Of a stretch of 64,000 nucleotides of DNA, positions 20,976 through 32,616 are shown one piece after another. Each line of letters starts with the position of its first letter. Position 1 is the first letter of the stretch. The notes beneath the pieces were generated by a model that saw only the letters and a program-made list of their open reading frames with translations, was not told the DNA's origin and did no database searches. The position numbers and the translations under genes are program-made. The stretch spans positions 1 to 64,000 of the forward strand of contig NZ_QKVL01000004.1 of assembly GCF_003231275.1 (NCBI RefSeq), written 5' to 3'. Source of the stretch: Pseudomonas huaxiensis. Its GTDB lineage: Bacteria; Pseudomonadota; Gammaproteobacteria; Pseudomonadales; Pseudomonadaceae.

Positions 20976-21014
20976 GTTCAGCCAGCGTTCAGGTCGGGTT
21001 CAGCGGCGGTTCAG
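20976..21014 (+). promoter_or_regulatory. Four 11-bp-phased GTTCAG repeats (PhoP-box type) before oprH
   Basis: GTTCAG occurs at 20976, 20987, 20998 and 21009, exactly 11 bp apart. PhoP boxes are direct GTTTA-type hexamers with the same 11-bp period. The last copy ends 11 bp before a possible -10 (TACTCT, 21026-21031), the spacing expected when PhoP replaces a -35 element. The downstream operon encodes PhoP itself. Confidence 0.75.
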
Positions 21015-21075
21015 GGCCAGGTACTTACTCTAGACCTCAATTTCCCAAACCCGCAGCACTGTGGAGAACATCCCC

Positions 21076-21678
21076 ATGAAAAACCTCAACACCCTGCTGG
21101 CCGCCCTGACTTTCCTTGGCACAAGCATGGCCGTCCAGGCCGCCGACGACACCTTCGCCAGCGTCACCTATGGTCAGACCAGCGACAAGGTCAAGAAATC
21201 CGGGCTGCTCACCGAGAACGTCGGCCACCTCAACAGCGACGGGATCATCGGCAAGGACGACACCTGGGGCATCCGCCTCGGCAAGATCAATGACCAAGGA
21301 CGCTACTACGCCACCTACGACAATGTCTCGGGTACCCATAACGGCCTCAAACTGCGTCAGGAAAATCTGCTCGGCAGTTACGATCTGTTCTATCCGGTCG
21401 GCGGCAGCACCAAGCTGTTTGGCGGCGCAACCGCTGGCTTGACCAAGCTAACTCAGGACTCCCCAGGCGCCAGCCGCGACAGTGACATCGGTTACGCGGT
21501 CGGCCTGCAAGCGGGCGTGTTGCAGCAAGTCAGCGACAACACCTCCGTAGAGCTGGGCTACCGTTACCTGCGTAGCAACGCGACCACCGAGTTGGCCGAA
21601 AGCGGCGGCAACAAGTTGGGGGCGTTGCGCCTGGACAGCAGCGCGCAGACCTACCTGTCGGCCAACTACCGGTTCTGA
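21076..21678 (+). CDS. oprH: Outer-membrane protein OprH
   Basis: A 200-residue beta-barrel. Start at ATG 21076 with GGAG upstream. The signal peptide ends at TSMAVQAADD. The barrel shows alternating strands and the family segments WGIRLGKINDQGRYYATYDNV, LRQENLLGSYD and SVELGYRYLRSNATTE, ending in the terminal Phe (SANYRF). OprH is a small eight-stranded barrel that binds and crosslinks LPS under low magnesium. It heads the oprH-phoP-phoQ operon, with the PhoP-type sites directly upstream. Confidence 0.95.
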   Translation: MKNLNTLLAALTFLGTSMAVQAADDTFASVTYGQTSDKVKKSGLLTENVGHLNSDGIIGKDDTWGIRLGKINDQGRYYATYDNVSGTHNGLKLRQENLLGSYDLFYPVGGSTKLFGGATAGLTKLTQDSPGASRDSDIGYAVGLQAGVLQQVSDNTSVELGYRYLRSNATTELAESGGNKLGALRLDSSAQTYLSANYRF

Positions 21679-21765
21679 CCACGTGCCCAGGCTTGATGAA
21701 CCGGCCCCTGGACAGGGCCGGTTCGCTGTTATTCTGCGCGCCGCGCACTGCAAAGGGAGAAGGTG

Positions 21766-22439
21766 ATGAAACTGTTGGTGGTCGAGGATGAAGCGCTGTT
21801 GCGCCACCACCTCTACAGTCGCTTGAGCGAAAGCGGGCACGTGGTCGAAGCGGTGGGTGACGGAGAAGAGGCGCTCTACCAGGCCGAGCAGTTCAACCAC
21901 GACCTGGCGGTGATCGATCTTGGCCTGCCCGGCATGAGCGGACTGGAACTGATCGGCCGCCTGCGGGCCCAAGGCAAGACCTTCCCGATCCTGATTCTCA
22001 CCGCCCGTGGCAACTGGCAGGACAAGGTCGAGGGCCTGGCTGCTGGTGCCGACGATTATGTGGTCAAGCCGTTCCAGTTCGAAGAGCTGGAAGCGCGCCT
22101 GAACGCCTTGCTGCGCCGCTCCAGCGGCTTCACCCAGGCCACCATCACCGCCGGCCCGCTGCGCCTTGACCTGAATCGCAAGCAGGCCCTGCTGGATGAG
22201 CAGCCGCTGGCGCTGACCGCCTACGAATACCGCATCCTCGAATACCTGATGCGCCATCACCAACAGGTGGTCGCCAAGGAACGCCTGATGGAACAACTCT
22301 ATCCGGACGACGAGGAGCGCGACCCGAACGTCATCGAAGTGCTGGTCGGCCGTCTGCGGCGCAAGCTGGAAGGCAGCCAGGGCTTCAAACCGATCGACAC
22401 CGTGCGTGGCCTCGGCTACCTGTTCACCGAGCGCTGCCG

Positions 22440-22443
<4 letters not shown>
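21766..22443 (+). CDS. phoP: Response regulator PhoP
   Basis: A 225-residue OmpR-type regulator. Phospho-acceptor D51 is in LAVIDLGLPGMSG, and K101 in VVKPFQF. The winged-helix domain shows ALTAYEYRILEYLMRHH, then NVIEVLVGRLRRKLE and VRGLGYLF. ATG 21766 is preferred over the GTG three bases before it; GGGAGAAGG precedes. It responds to low Mg2+ and cationic peptides through PhoQ and activates LPS-modification genes and its own operon. It overlaps phoQ by ATGA. Confidence 0.96.
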
Positions 22444-25444
<3,001 letters not shown>

Positions 25445-25464
25445 GCGAATCGCGCACTGCAAAA

Positions 25465-25490
25465 AGCCCATCTTCGGATGGGCTTTTTTG
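25465..25490 (+). terminator. dctA terminator
   Basis: Stem agcccatc-ttcg-gatgggct (25465-25484) with the UUCG tetraloop, followed by T6, lies 20 nt past the dctA stop. Confidence 0.95.
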
Positions 25491-25527
25491 TGGCCGGTGT
25501 GTCGAGGTCGGACGACGCGGGTGAGGC

Positions 25528-26022
25528 TTACTCCACCCGCGTTTCTCCGCTAAACACCAGTGTCTGCCGGCAGCGCCGGCACAAGTAGCGCCGTCCCTGC
25601 CTGACCAGCCCGTGGCGCTGCGCTGAAAACGGGAAATCACTCCCGGCGCACGGGCAGCGGTAGATATAGCGGGTCACAGTGCGGCGCTTGACGTCGTAGT
25701 TGTGGCAGCGATTGGGCGGCAGTTCATAGACCCCTCGCATGATCAGTTGCCATTCCTCGCCATGCGGCTGGATACGGTCGCCGAACAACTGATGCGCCAC
25801 CAGATGGGCGACCTCGTGGGCGACGGTCTGGCGCAGGAAATCCTCGCTGTTCTCCTTGTACAACTGGAGATTGAAGCGCAGCAGGTTCTCGTGCAGATGG
25901 GCGACACCGGCTTTCTGCCCGCGCAGCTTGAAGCTGACGTCGGGGCGGTGGAAGGGACGTTTGAAAAAGGCTTCGGCTTGCTTGTAGCAGTCTTCGACGC
26001 GGGTTTTGAGCAGCTCTGGCAT
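25528..26022 (-). CDS. sprT: SprT-family zinc metalloprotease-like protein
   Basis: A 164-residue protein; the start at ATG 26022 (MPELLKTRVEDC) gives the usual SprT length, with AGGAGT 10 nt upstream. The zinc-binding HExxH is at residues 69-73 in AHEVAHLVAH. A C-terminal zinc ribbon with CPC and CRRC pairs is present. SprT resembles the protease domain of eukaryotic Spartan, which degrades DNA-protein crosslinks; the bacterial role is less defined. It converges with dctA. Confidence 0.9.
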   Translation of the reverse strand: MPELLKTRVEDCYKQAEAFFKRPFHRPDVSFKLRGQKAGVAHLHENLLRFNLQLYKENSEDFLRQTVAHEVAHLVAHQLFGDRIQPHGEEWQLIMRGVYELPPNRCHNYDVKRRTVTRYIYRCPCAGSDFPFSAQRHGLVRQGRRYLCRRCRQTLVFSGETRVE

Positions 26023-26097
26023 GTGGTCGGATACTCCTGAGCGGCGATTATGCCGCAACCATGAGCACGCTGCCGAGACCGTCGGTCCGCAGACGAA

Positions 26098-26123
26098 GTC
26101 AGGCCGCCTTGCGGCGGCCTGAC
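26098..26123. terminator. Perfect 11-bp hairpin between Yip1 and sprT genes
   Basis: gtcaggccgcc-ttgc-ggcggcctgac lies 30 nt after the stop of the minus-strand Yip1 gene. It lacks a T-run. Probable terminator or mRNA-end structure. Confidence 0.5.
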
Positions 26124-26153
26124 GGTATTGCCCCTAAGTTGCTGGCATTTTTT

Positions 26154-26753
26154 CTAATTGGTGTAGACGGGCCCCACGCCCAGTCCCCAGGTGATGACGG
26201 TGAACGCCATGATGGCAACCAGTACCACCAGCCCGACGGCCAGCACCGAACTCGAGAACAGGAACCCTTCATCCGAAGGGATGTTCATGAAGGTCGGCAG
26301 CCCGACGTAGAGCAAGTAGACCGTGTAGCAGATGGCCGCCGTGCCGACGATCATCCCCAGCCACAGGTGTGGGTAAAGCGCCGCCAGGCCGCCGATGAAC
26401 AGCGGGGTAGCGGTGTAGGTGGCGAACGCGATGCATTGCGCCAGGCTCGGGTTGGCGTCGTAGGTACGCGCCATCCAGTGGATGAAGGCGCCCATGACCG
26501 CAACGCCAGCGATCATGGCCAGGTAGGACATGACGGTCATCCATATTGCGCTTTCCATGGTCAGCATGACCGGGGCGCGCTCGCCGATGACCCAGCCGAC
26601 CTGGGTGGTGCCGATAAACGCCGATACCGCAGGAATTGCCGCCAGTATCAGGGTGTGGGTGAGGTACATGTGGCTGATGGATTCTTCTTCGCCACGGATT
26701 TCCCGCCATTCCTGGTCGGGGTGTGTGAACAGCCCTACAACGTGATGGATCAT
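26154..26753 (-). CDS. Yip1-family inner-membrane protein
   Basis: A 199-residue protein with about five transmembrane helices. Start ATG 26753 (MIHHVVGLFTHPDQEW), with AGGAGTG 6 nt upstream; the longer frame lacks a signal. The Yip1/DUF1282 pattern is an N-terminal region with LFTHPDQEWREIR followed by hydrophobic helices (ILAAIPAVSAFIGTT, AIWMTVMSYLAMIAGVAVMGAFIHWMA). Function in bacteria is unknown. The 26754-27080 gap to ttcA contains no gene that I can support; gcgta-aaa-tacgc at 27033-27045 is a small palindrome near the likely ttcA promoter. Confidence 0.85.
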   Translation of the reverse strand: MIHHVVGLFTHPDQEWREIRGEEESISHMYLTHTLILAAIPAVSAFIGTTQVGWVIGERAPVMLTMESAIWMTVMSYLAMIAGVAVMGAFIHWMARTYDANPSLAQCIAFATYTATPLFIGGLAALYPHLWLGMIVGTAAICYTVYLLYVGLPTFMNIPSDEGFLFSSSVLAVGLVVLVAIMAFTVITWGLGVGPVYTN

Positions 26754-27080
26754 GCCAATCACTCCTACGTCGTTTCCAGTCGCCCCCCAAACGGAGCGCT
26801 TGCTAGGTTTTGTACGAACATTGCCTGATCGCCACTTGGCGACTTCTCGAGCAAAACCCGGGGCCCACAAGGCAGGGCCGGACAGGACAGGCCGCTATTG
26901 GTGCGGTCTTATGTCGCAGTATAGAAAGGCGTTCGCTGCACAAACCCGCTTTTTTAGAGCAAATCGCGCTGTCAGGATCGGGCTTGATTCCCTCGCAGTC
27001 TTTATCGGAGGGGTCTGTGTCCTGCGGTGGTTTATGCGTAAAATACGCGCCTTTTGTCACACCTCGCGGATTCAAGCGCT

Positions 27081-27905
27081 ATGGGCACCCTTTCGGTCAA
27101 CCAGAACAAACTGCAAAAACGCCTTCGGCGCCTCGCCGGCGAAGCCATCGCCGACTACAACATGATCGAAGATGGCGACAAGGTCATGGTCTGCCTGTCT
27201 GGCGGCAAGGACAGCTACACCATGCTCGACGTTCTGCTGCACCTGCAGAAAGTGGCGCCGATCAAGTTCGAGATCGTCGCGGTGAACATGGACCAGAAGC
27301 AGCCCGGCTTCCCCGAGGATGTGCTGCCGGCTTACCTGGCGACCCTCGGCGTCGAGTACCACATCGTCGAGAAAGACACCTACTCGGTGGTCAAGGAACT
27401 GATCCCGGAAGGCAAGACCACCTGCTCGCTGTGTTCGCGCCTGCGCCGCGGCACGCTGTACACCTTCGCCGACGAGATCGGTGCGACCAAGATGGCCCTC
27501 GGTCACCACCGCGACGACATCGTCGAGACCTTCTTCCTCAACATGTTCTTCAACGGCACCATGAAAGCGATGCCGCCGAAGCTGCGTGCCGACGACGGCC
27601 GTAACGTGGTGATCCGCCCGCTGGCCTACTGCTCCGAGAAGGACATCCAGGCCTATTCGGACATGAAGCAATTCCCGATCATCCCGTGCAACCTCTGCGG
27701 CTCCCAGGAAAACCTGCAGCGTCAGGTGGTCAAGGACATGCTGGTGGAATGGGAGCGCAAAACCCCGGGCCGTACCGACAGCATCTTCCGCAGCCTGCAG
27801 AACGTGGTGCCGTCGCAGCTCGCCGACCGCAACCTGTTCGACTTCACCAGCCTCTCCATCGATGAAACGGCCACCCCGCGTTTCGTCAATGTGCTGAATA
27901 TCTGA
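27081..27905 (+). CDS. ttcA: tRNA 2-thiocytidine(32) biosynthesis protein TtcA
   Basis: A 274-residue ATP-pyrophosphatase that thiolates C32 of several tRNAs. The PP-loop SGGKDS is at residues 40-45. The Fe-S cluster cysteines are C114/C117 (TCSLC) and C202/C205 (CNLC), as required for TtcA activity. Start at ATG 27081 ([12 protein letters not shown]); a frame opening at 27054 lacks a ribosome binding site. It is followed after 3 nt by a Tag-like glycosylase gene, so the two are probably co-transcribed. Confidence 0.95.
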   Translation: MGTLSVNQNKLQKRLRRLAGEAIADYNMIEDGDKVMVCLSGGKDSYTMLDVLLHLQKVAPIKFEIVAVNMDQKQPGFPEDVLPAYLATLGVEYHIVEKDTYSVVKELIPEGKTTCSLCSRLRRGTLYTFADEIGATKMALGHHRDDIVETFFLNMFFNGTMKAMPPKLRADDGRNVVIRPLAYCSEKDIQAYSDMKQFPIIPCNLCGSQENLQRQVVKDMLVEWERKTPGRTDSIFRSLQNVVPSQLADRNLFDFTSLSIDETATPRFVNVLNI

Positions 27906-27908
27906 CCC

Positions 27909-28580
27909 ATGCGCGATTACCAGTGGCTGTATGAGTACTGTCTGAACCGCTTCGGCTCCGCCGCGGCACTGGAGGCGTACCTGCCCCAGCCGAAAACTCC
28001 GGCTCAGTTGCGTGCCATCGGTGATGACCGCTATCTCTCGACCCTGGCCCTGCGGGTCTTCCGCGCCGGGCTCAAGCACAGCCTGGTGGACGCCAAGTGG
28101 CCGGCGTTCGAAGAAGTGTTCTTCGGTTTCGATCCGGAGAAAGTCGTGTTGATGGGCGGCGAGCACCTGGAGCGGCTGATGCAGGACACCCGGGTGATCC
28201 GTCACCTGGGCAAGCTCAAGAGCGTGCCGCGCAATGCGCAGATGGTGCTCGATGTGCAGAAGGACAAAGGCAGTTTCGGCGCGCTGATCGCCGACTGGCC
28301 GGTAACCGACATCACCGGGCTGTGGAAGTACCTGACCAAACATGGCAACCAGTTGGGCGGGTTATCGGCGCCACGCTTTTTGCGGATGGTCGGCAAGGAC
28401 ACCTTCATCCCCACCGATGACATGGCCGCCGCGCTGATCGCTCAGGAAGTGATCGACAAAAAGCCCACCAGCCAGCGTGATCTGGCCCTGGTGCAAGCGG
28501 CGTTCAACCAGTGGCATGCCGAGAGCGGGCGACCGCTGTGCCAGTTGTCGGTGATGCTGGCGCATACGGTCAATCACTGA
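27909..28580 (+). CDS. DNA-3-methyladenine glycosylase I-like protein
   Basis: A 223-residue protein related to the Tag family, which removes 3-methyladenine from DNA in the first step of base excision repair. Family features include the N-terminal YQWLYEYCLNRFG, the helix FRAGLKHSLVDAKWPAFEEVFFGFDP and the aromatic-rich loop WPVTDITGLWKYL. It is more distant from E. coli Tag than a true orthologue would be, so the exact substrate is not certain. It starts 3 nt after ttcA. Confidence 0.75.
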   Translation: MRDYQWLYEYCLNRFGSAAALEAYLPQPKTPAQLRAIGDDRYLSTLALRVFRAGLKHSLVDAKWPAFEEVFFGFDPEKVVLMGGEHLERLMQDTRVIRHLGKLKSVPRNAQMVLDVQKDKGSFGALIADWPVTDITGLWKYLTKHGNQLGGLSAPRFLRMVGKDTFIPTDDMAAALIAQEVIDKKPTSQRDLALVQAAFNQWHAESGRPLCQLSVMLAHTVNH

Positions 28581-28609
28581 TTTCCAGCAACCACAGTGAT
28601 TCGTCGCGG

Positions 28610-28646
28610 AACCTGTAGGAGCGGCTAACGGCCGCTCCTACAGGTT
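28610..28646. repeat. Short REP hairpin
   Basis: aacctgtaggagcggc-taac-ggccgctcctacaggtt is a near-perfect stem between the converging glycosylase and DUF2069 genes. It uses the GTAGGAGCGGC variant and could terminate both genes. Confidence 0.85.
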
Positions 28647-28672
28647 CTGCGTCAACCCGCGAGCCTTTCAAA

Positions 28673-30037
<1,365 letters not shown>

Positions 30038-30123
30038 GTCAGGGTCGCATCTGGCTGTGAGTGGCGGGTATTCTAACCGCAGCGTATTGGCATTTTGCTT
30101 GAATCTTGAAGAAGGATTGACCC

Positions 30124-30588
30124 ATGACAAGGCGTTTGGCAGCAGCCCTGGCCATCACCGCGAGCCTGCTGCTCGGTGGCTGCGGTGCGGACTACGGCCT
30201 CGACCAGAACGGCAACACGGTGAAAGCCGAACAACTCGACGGACGCTGGGTAGTGCTCAACTACTGGGCGGAATGGTGCAGCCCGTGCCGCGTCGAGATT
30301 CCCGAACTGAACCACTTCGCAAAAGAATGGCAGCCCCAGGGCGTGACCGTGGTCGGGGTGAATTTCGACGGTTTGCAGGGCGAGGAACTGAAGAAGGCCA
30401 GTGAAGCCATGGGCATCGGTTTCACCGTGCTGGCCGAAGATCCCGCCGAGCGCTATGACCTGCCACGCAGCGAAGCGCTGCCGGTGACTTACATCATCGA
30501 CGACAAAGGCAAGGTACGGGAGCAGTTGATGGGCGAGCAGACAGAGGCGGGGTTGGTGGAGAAGATCAAGGCGCTCAAGGGCGCTTGA
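30124..30588 (+). CDS. TlpA/thioredoxin-like lipoprotein
   Basis: A 154-residue protein with a lipoprotein signal ending in LLLGGC (C20). The thioredoxin-fold domain has a W-C-S-P-C active site (C52/C55) and a cis-Pro loop in ALPVTYIID. It is anchored in the periplasm, where TlpA-type proteins act as thiol-disulphide reductases. It is divergent from arsC, with about 86 nt between the starts. Confidence 0.9.
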   Translation: MTRRLAAALAITASLLLGGCGADYGLDQNGNTVKAEQLDGRWVVLNYWAEWCSPCRVEIPELNHFAKEWQPQGVTVVGVNFDGLQGEELKKASEAMGIGFTVLAEDPAERYDLPRSEALPVTYIIDDKGKVREQLMGEQTEAGLVEKIKALKGA

Positions 30589-30602
30589 TTAAGGCCATTC
30601 CT

Positions 30603-30665
30603 GTAGGAGCGAGCTTGCTCGCGATGGGCGGCAACTCAGTCCTTCGCGAGCAAGCTCACTCCTAC
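30603..30665. repeat. REP doublet
   Basis: gtaggagcgagcttgctcgcga and tcgcgagcaagctcactcctac form inverted arms with one mismatch. It lies between the ends of the TlpA-like (+) and META-domain (-) genes. Confidence 0.88.
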
Positions 30666-30687
30666 AAGGGCTTTGGGCAGGCCGGGC

Positions 30688-31092
30688 TTAGCCTTCTTCA
30701 GGCCAGAAGCGCAGCGGCTTGCCTTCGGCGGGCCAGAACCTGACCTGCTCGATCGGCGAGATGTCCCAGCGCTGGACCGTGGTCAATGCCTGCAGGAAGC
30801 GTTTTTCCTGCTCCATCAATGCCGGGGCACACAGTTTGCGGGTGCTGCCCACGGCGCCGAAGCTCAGCGTGCTGCCTTCCAGGGTGTACGGCGCGAACCA
30901 GTGGTTGCAGCCGGCATTGCCGTAGGCCCGGCCATCCGCGGCGAGGGTCAGGGTCAGGTGGCTGTAGTCCATCAGCGGTCGTTCACCGATCCACTCCAGC
31001 ACGTAGCTGCGTTCCTGCTCCAGTTTCATCGGCTCGGCCGCGCAACCCGCGAGGGCCGCAGCGACCAGTCCGCTCAACAGAATCCTGTTCAT
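30688..31092 (-). CDS. META-domain lipoprotein
   Basis: A 134-residue protein starting at ATG 31092, which overlaps the stop of the upstream gene (TAATG). The lipobox is AALAGC (C17). The META/HslJ-like domain shows LTLTLAADGRAYGNAGCNHWFAPY, then LSFGAVGSTRKLCAPALMEQEKRFLQAL. HslJ proteins are linked to heat-shock and novobiocin resistance in E. coli; the role here is unknown. Confidence 0.85.
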   Translation of the reverse strand: MNRILLSGLVAAALAGCAAEPMKLEQERSYVLEWIGERPLMDYSHLTLTLAADGRAYGNAGCNHWFAPYTLEGSTLSFGAVGSTRKLCAPALMEQEKRFLQALTTVQRWDISPIEQVRFWPAEGKPLRFWPEEG

Positions 31093-31529
31093 TACCGCGC
31101 CTGCTCCCGGCATTTCGGGCACTGGTGCTTGTCGCCCTTGGTGCTCCAGCCCAGCTCGGCAACGCGCGCCACGGCGGCCGGTTGCTGGGCTTTCTTGCCC
31201 AGCTTGGCGTCGACGGCGAACTCGAAGTCGAGGGTCGCTTCGCAGCTGTCACAGTTAACCTGCCACTGATGAATCGCCAGCTCGCCGAAGACCGGACCCG
31301 TGGCCACCGCGACCCACTGGCCGCTCGGGTTGATCAGGTGGCGGACGCTGTCGACGGTCAGGCGCATCGACAAGGTCTTGCTGCCCTTGAGGGTGACCAG
31401 CAGGACGTCGCCTTTCTGGATCGAGCCGCCGTTGCCAGTGACCTGGTAACGGCCCGGCACCAGCGCGCGGCATTCGATCAGGGTGTGTTGCGGGTTGAAG
31501 AGGGTGTAGCGGAAATCGTGTTCGACCAT
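31092..31529 (-). CDS. Hypothetical protein with two CxxC zinc-binding pairs
   Basis: A 145-residue protein. C93/C96 (NCDSC) and C137/C140 (QCPKC) are spaced to bind one zinc. The N-terminal 90 residues look like a beta-rich domain (RYQVTGNGGSIQKGDVLLVTL). I do not recognise a named family. It is translationally coupled to the META-domain lipoprotein gene (TAATG). Confidence 0.75.
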   Translation of the reverse strand: MVEHDFRYTLFNPQHTLIECRALVPGRYQVTGNGGSIQKGDVLLVTLKGSKTLSMRLTVDSVRHLINPSGQWVAVATGPVFGELAIHQWQVNCDSCEATLDFEFAVDAKLGKKAQQPAAVARVAELGWSTKGDKHQCPKCREQAR

Positions 31530-31559
31530 GGGGCCTCCAAATTTGCCGCGTATCCTACC

Positions 31560-32549
31560 TCATCCCTCCACCAGATTCTGCGGCTGGCCGACCATCCACC
31601 GGGCAATGTTGTCCAGGGTGGTGCCGGCAATGGCGGCCAGCGCCTCGCGGGTGAGGAACGCCTGGTGCGCGGTGATGATCACGTTGGGGAAGGTCAGCAG
31701 CCGCGCCAGCACGTCATCCTGCAGCGGCAGGTCGGAGCGGTCTTCGAAGAAAATCTGCGCTTCTTCTTCATAGACATCCAGGCCCAGGTAGCCGAGTTGG
31801 CCGCTTTTCAGCGCTTCGATCAGCGCTGGCGTGTCCACCAGCGCGCCGCGGCCGGTGTTGATCAGCATCGCGCCCGGCTGCAGGTCGGCCAGGCTGCGCG
31901 GGTTGATCAGGTGTTTGGTCTGCGGTGTCAGCGGGCAGTGCAGGCTGATGATGCGCGACTCGCGCAGCAGCTCGTCGAGGGGCAGGTAGCGGGCGCCGAG
32001 GGCTTGCACCTCGGGGTTGGGATACGGGTCGTAGGCCAGCAACTGGCAGCCGAAGCCGGCCATGATGCGGGCAAAGGCCAGGCCGATCTGGCCGGTGCCG
32101 ACCACGCCGACGGTCTTGCCGTGCAGGTCGAAGCCGGTCAGGCCGTGCAGGCTGAAATCGCCTTCGCGGGTGCGGTTGTAGGCGCGGTGCAGGCGCCGGT
32201 TCAGCGCCAGGATCAGAGCGACCGCATGTTCGGCCACGGCGTGGGGTGAATAGGCCGGCACCCGCACCACGGTCAGGCCCAGGCGTCGGGCGGCGGGCAG
32301 GTCGACATGGTTATAGCCCGCTGAACGCAACGCGATCAGCCGCGTGCCGCCCGCCGCCAGGCGCTCCAGCACCGGCGCGGACAGGTCGTCGTTGATGAAG
32401 GCGCAGACCACCTCATGGCCGGCAGCCAGGGCGGAAGTGTCCTCGGTCAGGCGGCCGGGCTGGAAGTGCAGCTCCAGGTCCGGCACCGCCGCGGCGGCGT
32501 TGAAACTGTCCTGGTCATAGGCCTGGCTGCTGAAAAACAAGGCACGCAT
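31560..32549 (-). CDS. ldhA: Fermentative D-lactate dehydrogenase / 2-hydroxyacid dehydrogenase
   Basis: A 329-residue NAD-dependent enzyme reducing pyruvate to D-lactate. Start at the ATG at 32549 (MRALFFSSQAYD), since GGGAG is 7 nt upstream; the ATG two codons earlier is too close. The Rossmann motif GTGQIG is at residues 151-156. The catalytic R234 is in NTGRGALVD, Glu near residue 262 and H295 in TAHQAFLT. It lies next to gacS, as in P. aeruginosa. Confidence 0.92.
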   Translation of the reverse strand: MRALFFSSQAYDQDSFNAAAAVPDLELHFQPGRLTEDTSALAAGHEVVCAFINDDLSAPVLERLAAGGTRLIALRSAGYNHVDLPAARRLGLTVVRVPAYSPHAVAEHAVALILALNRRLHRAYNRTREGDFSLHGLTGFDLHGKTVGVVGTGQIGLAFARIMAGFGCQLLAYDPYPNPEVQALGARYLPLDELLRESRIISLHCPLTPQTKHLINPRSLADLQPGAMLINTGRGALVDTPALIEALKSGQLGYLGLDVYEEEAQIFFEDRSDLPLQDDVLARLLTFPNVIITAHQAFLTREALAAIAGTTLDNIARWMVGQPQNLVEG

Positions 32550-32616
32550 GGTCATGCTCCCGATCGATCGAATGGCGCCAGTGTAGCCAAGCCGGCAAAA
32601 ACAGCTTTGCCCCAGG

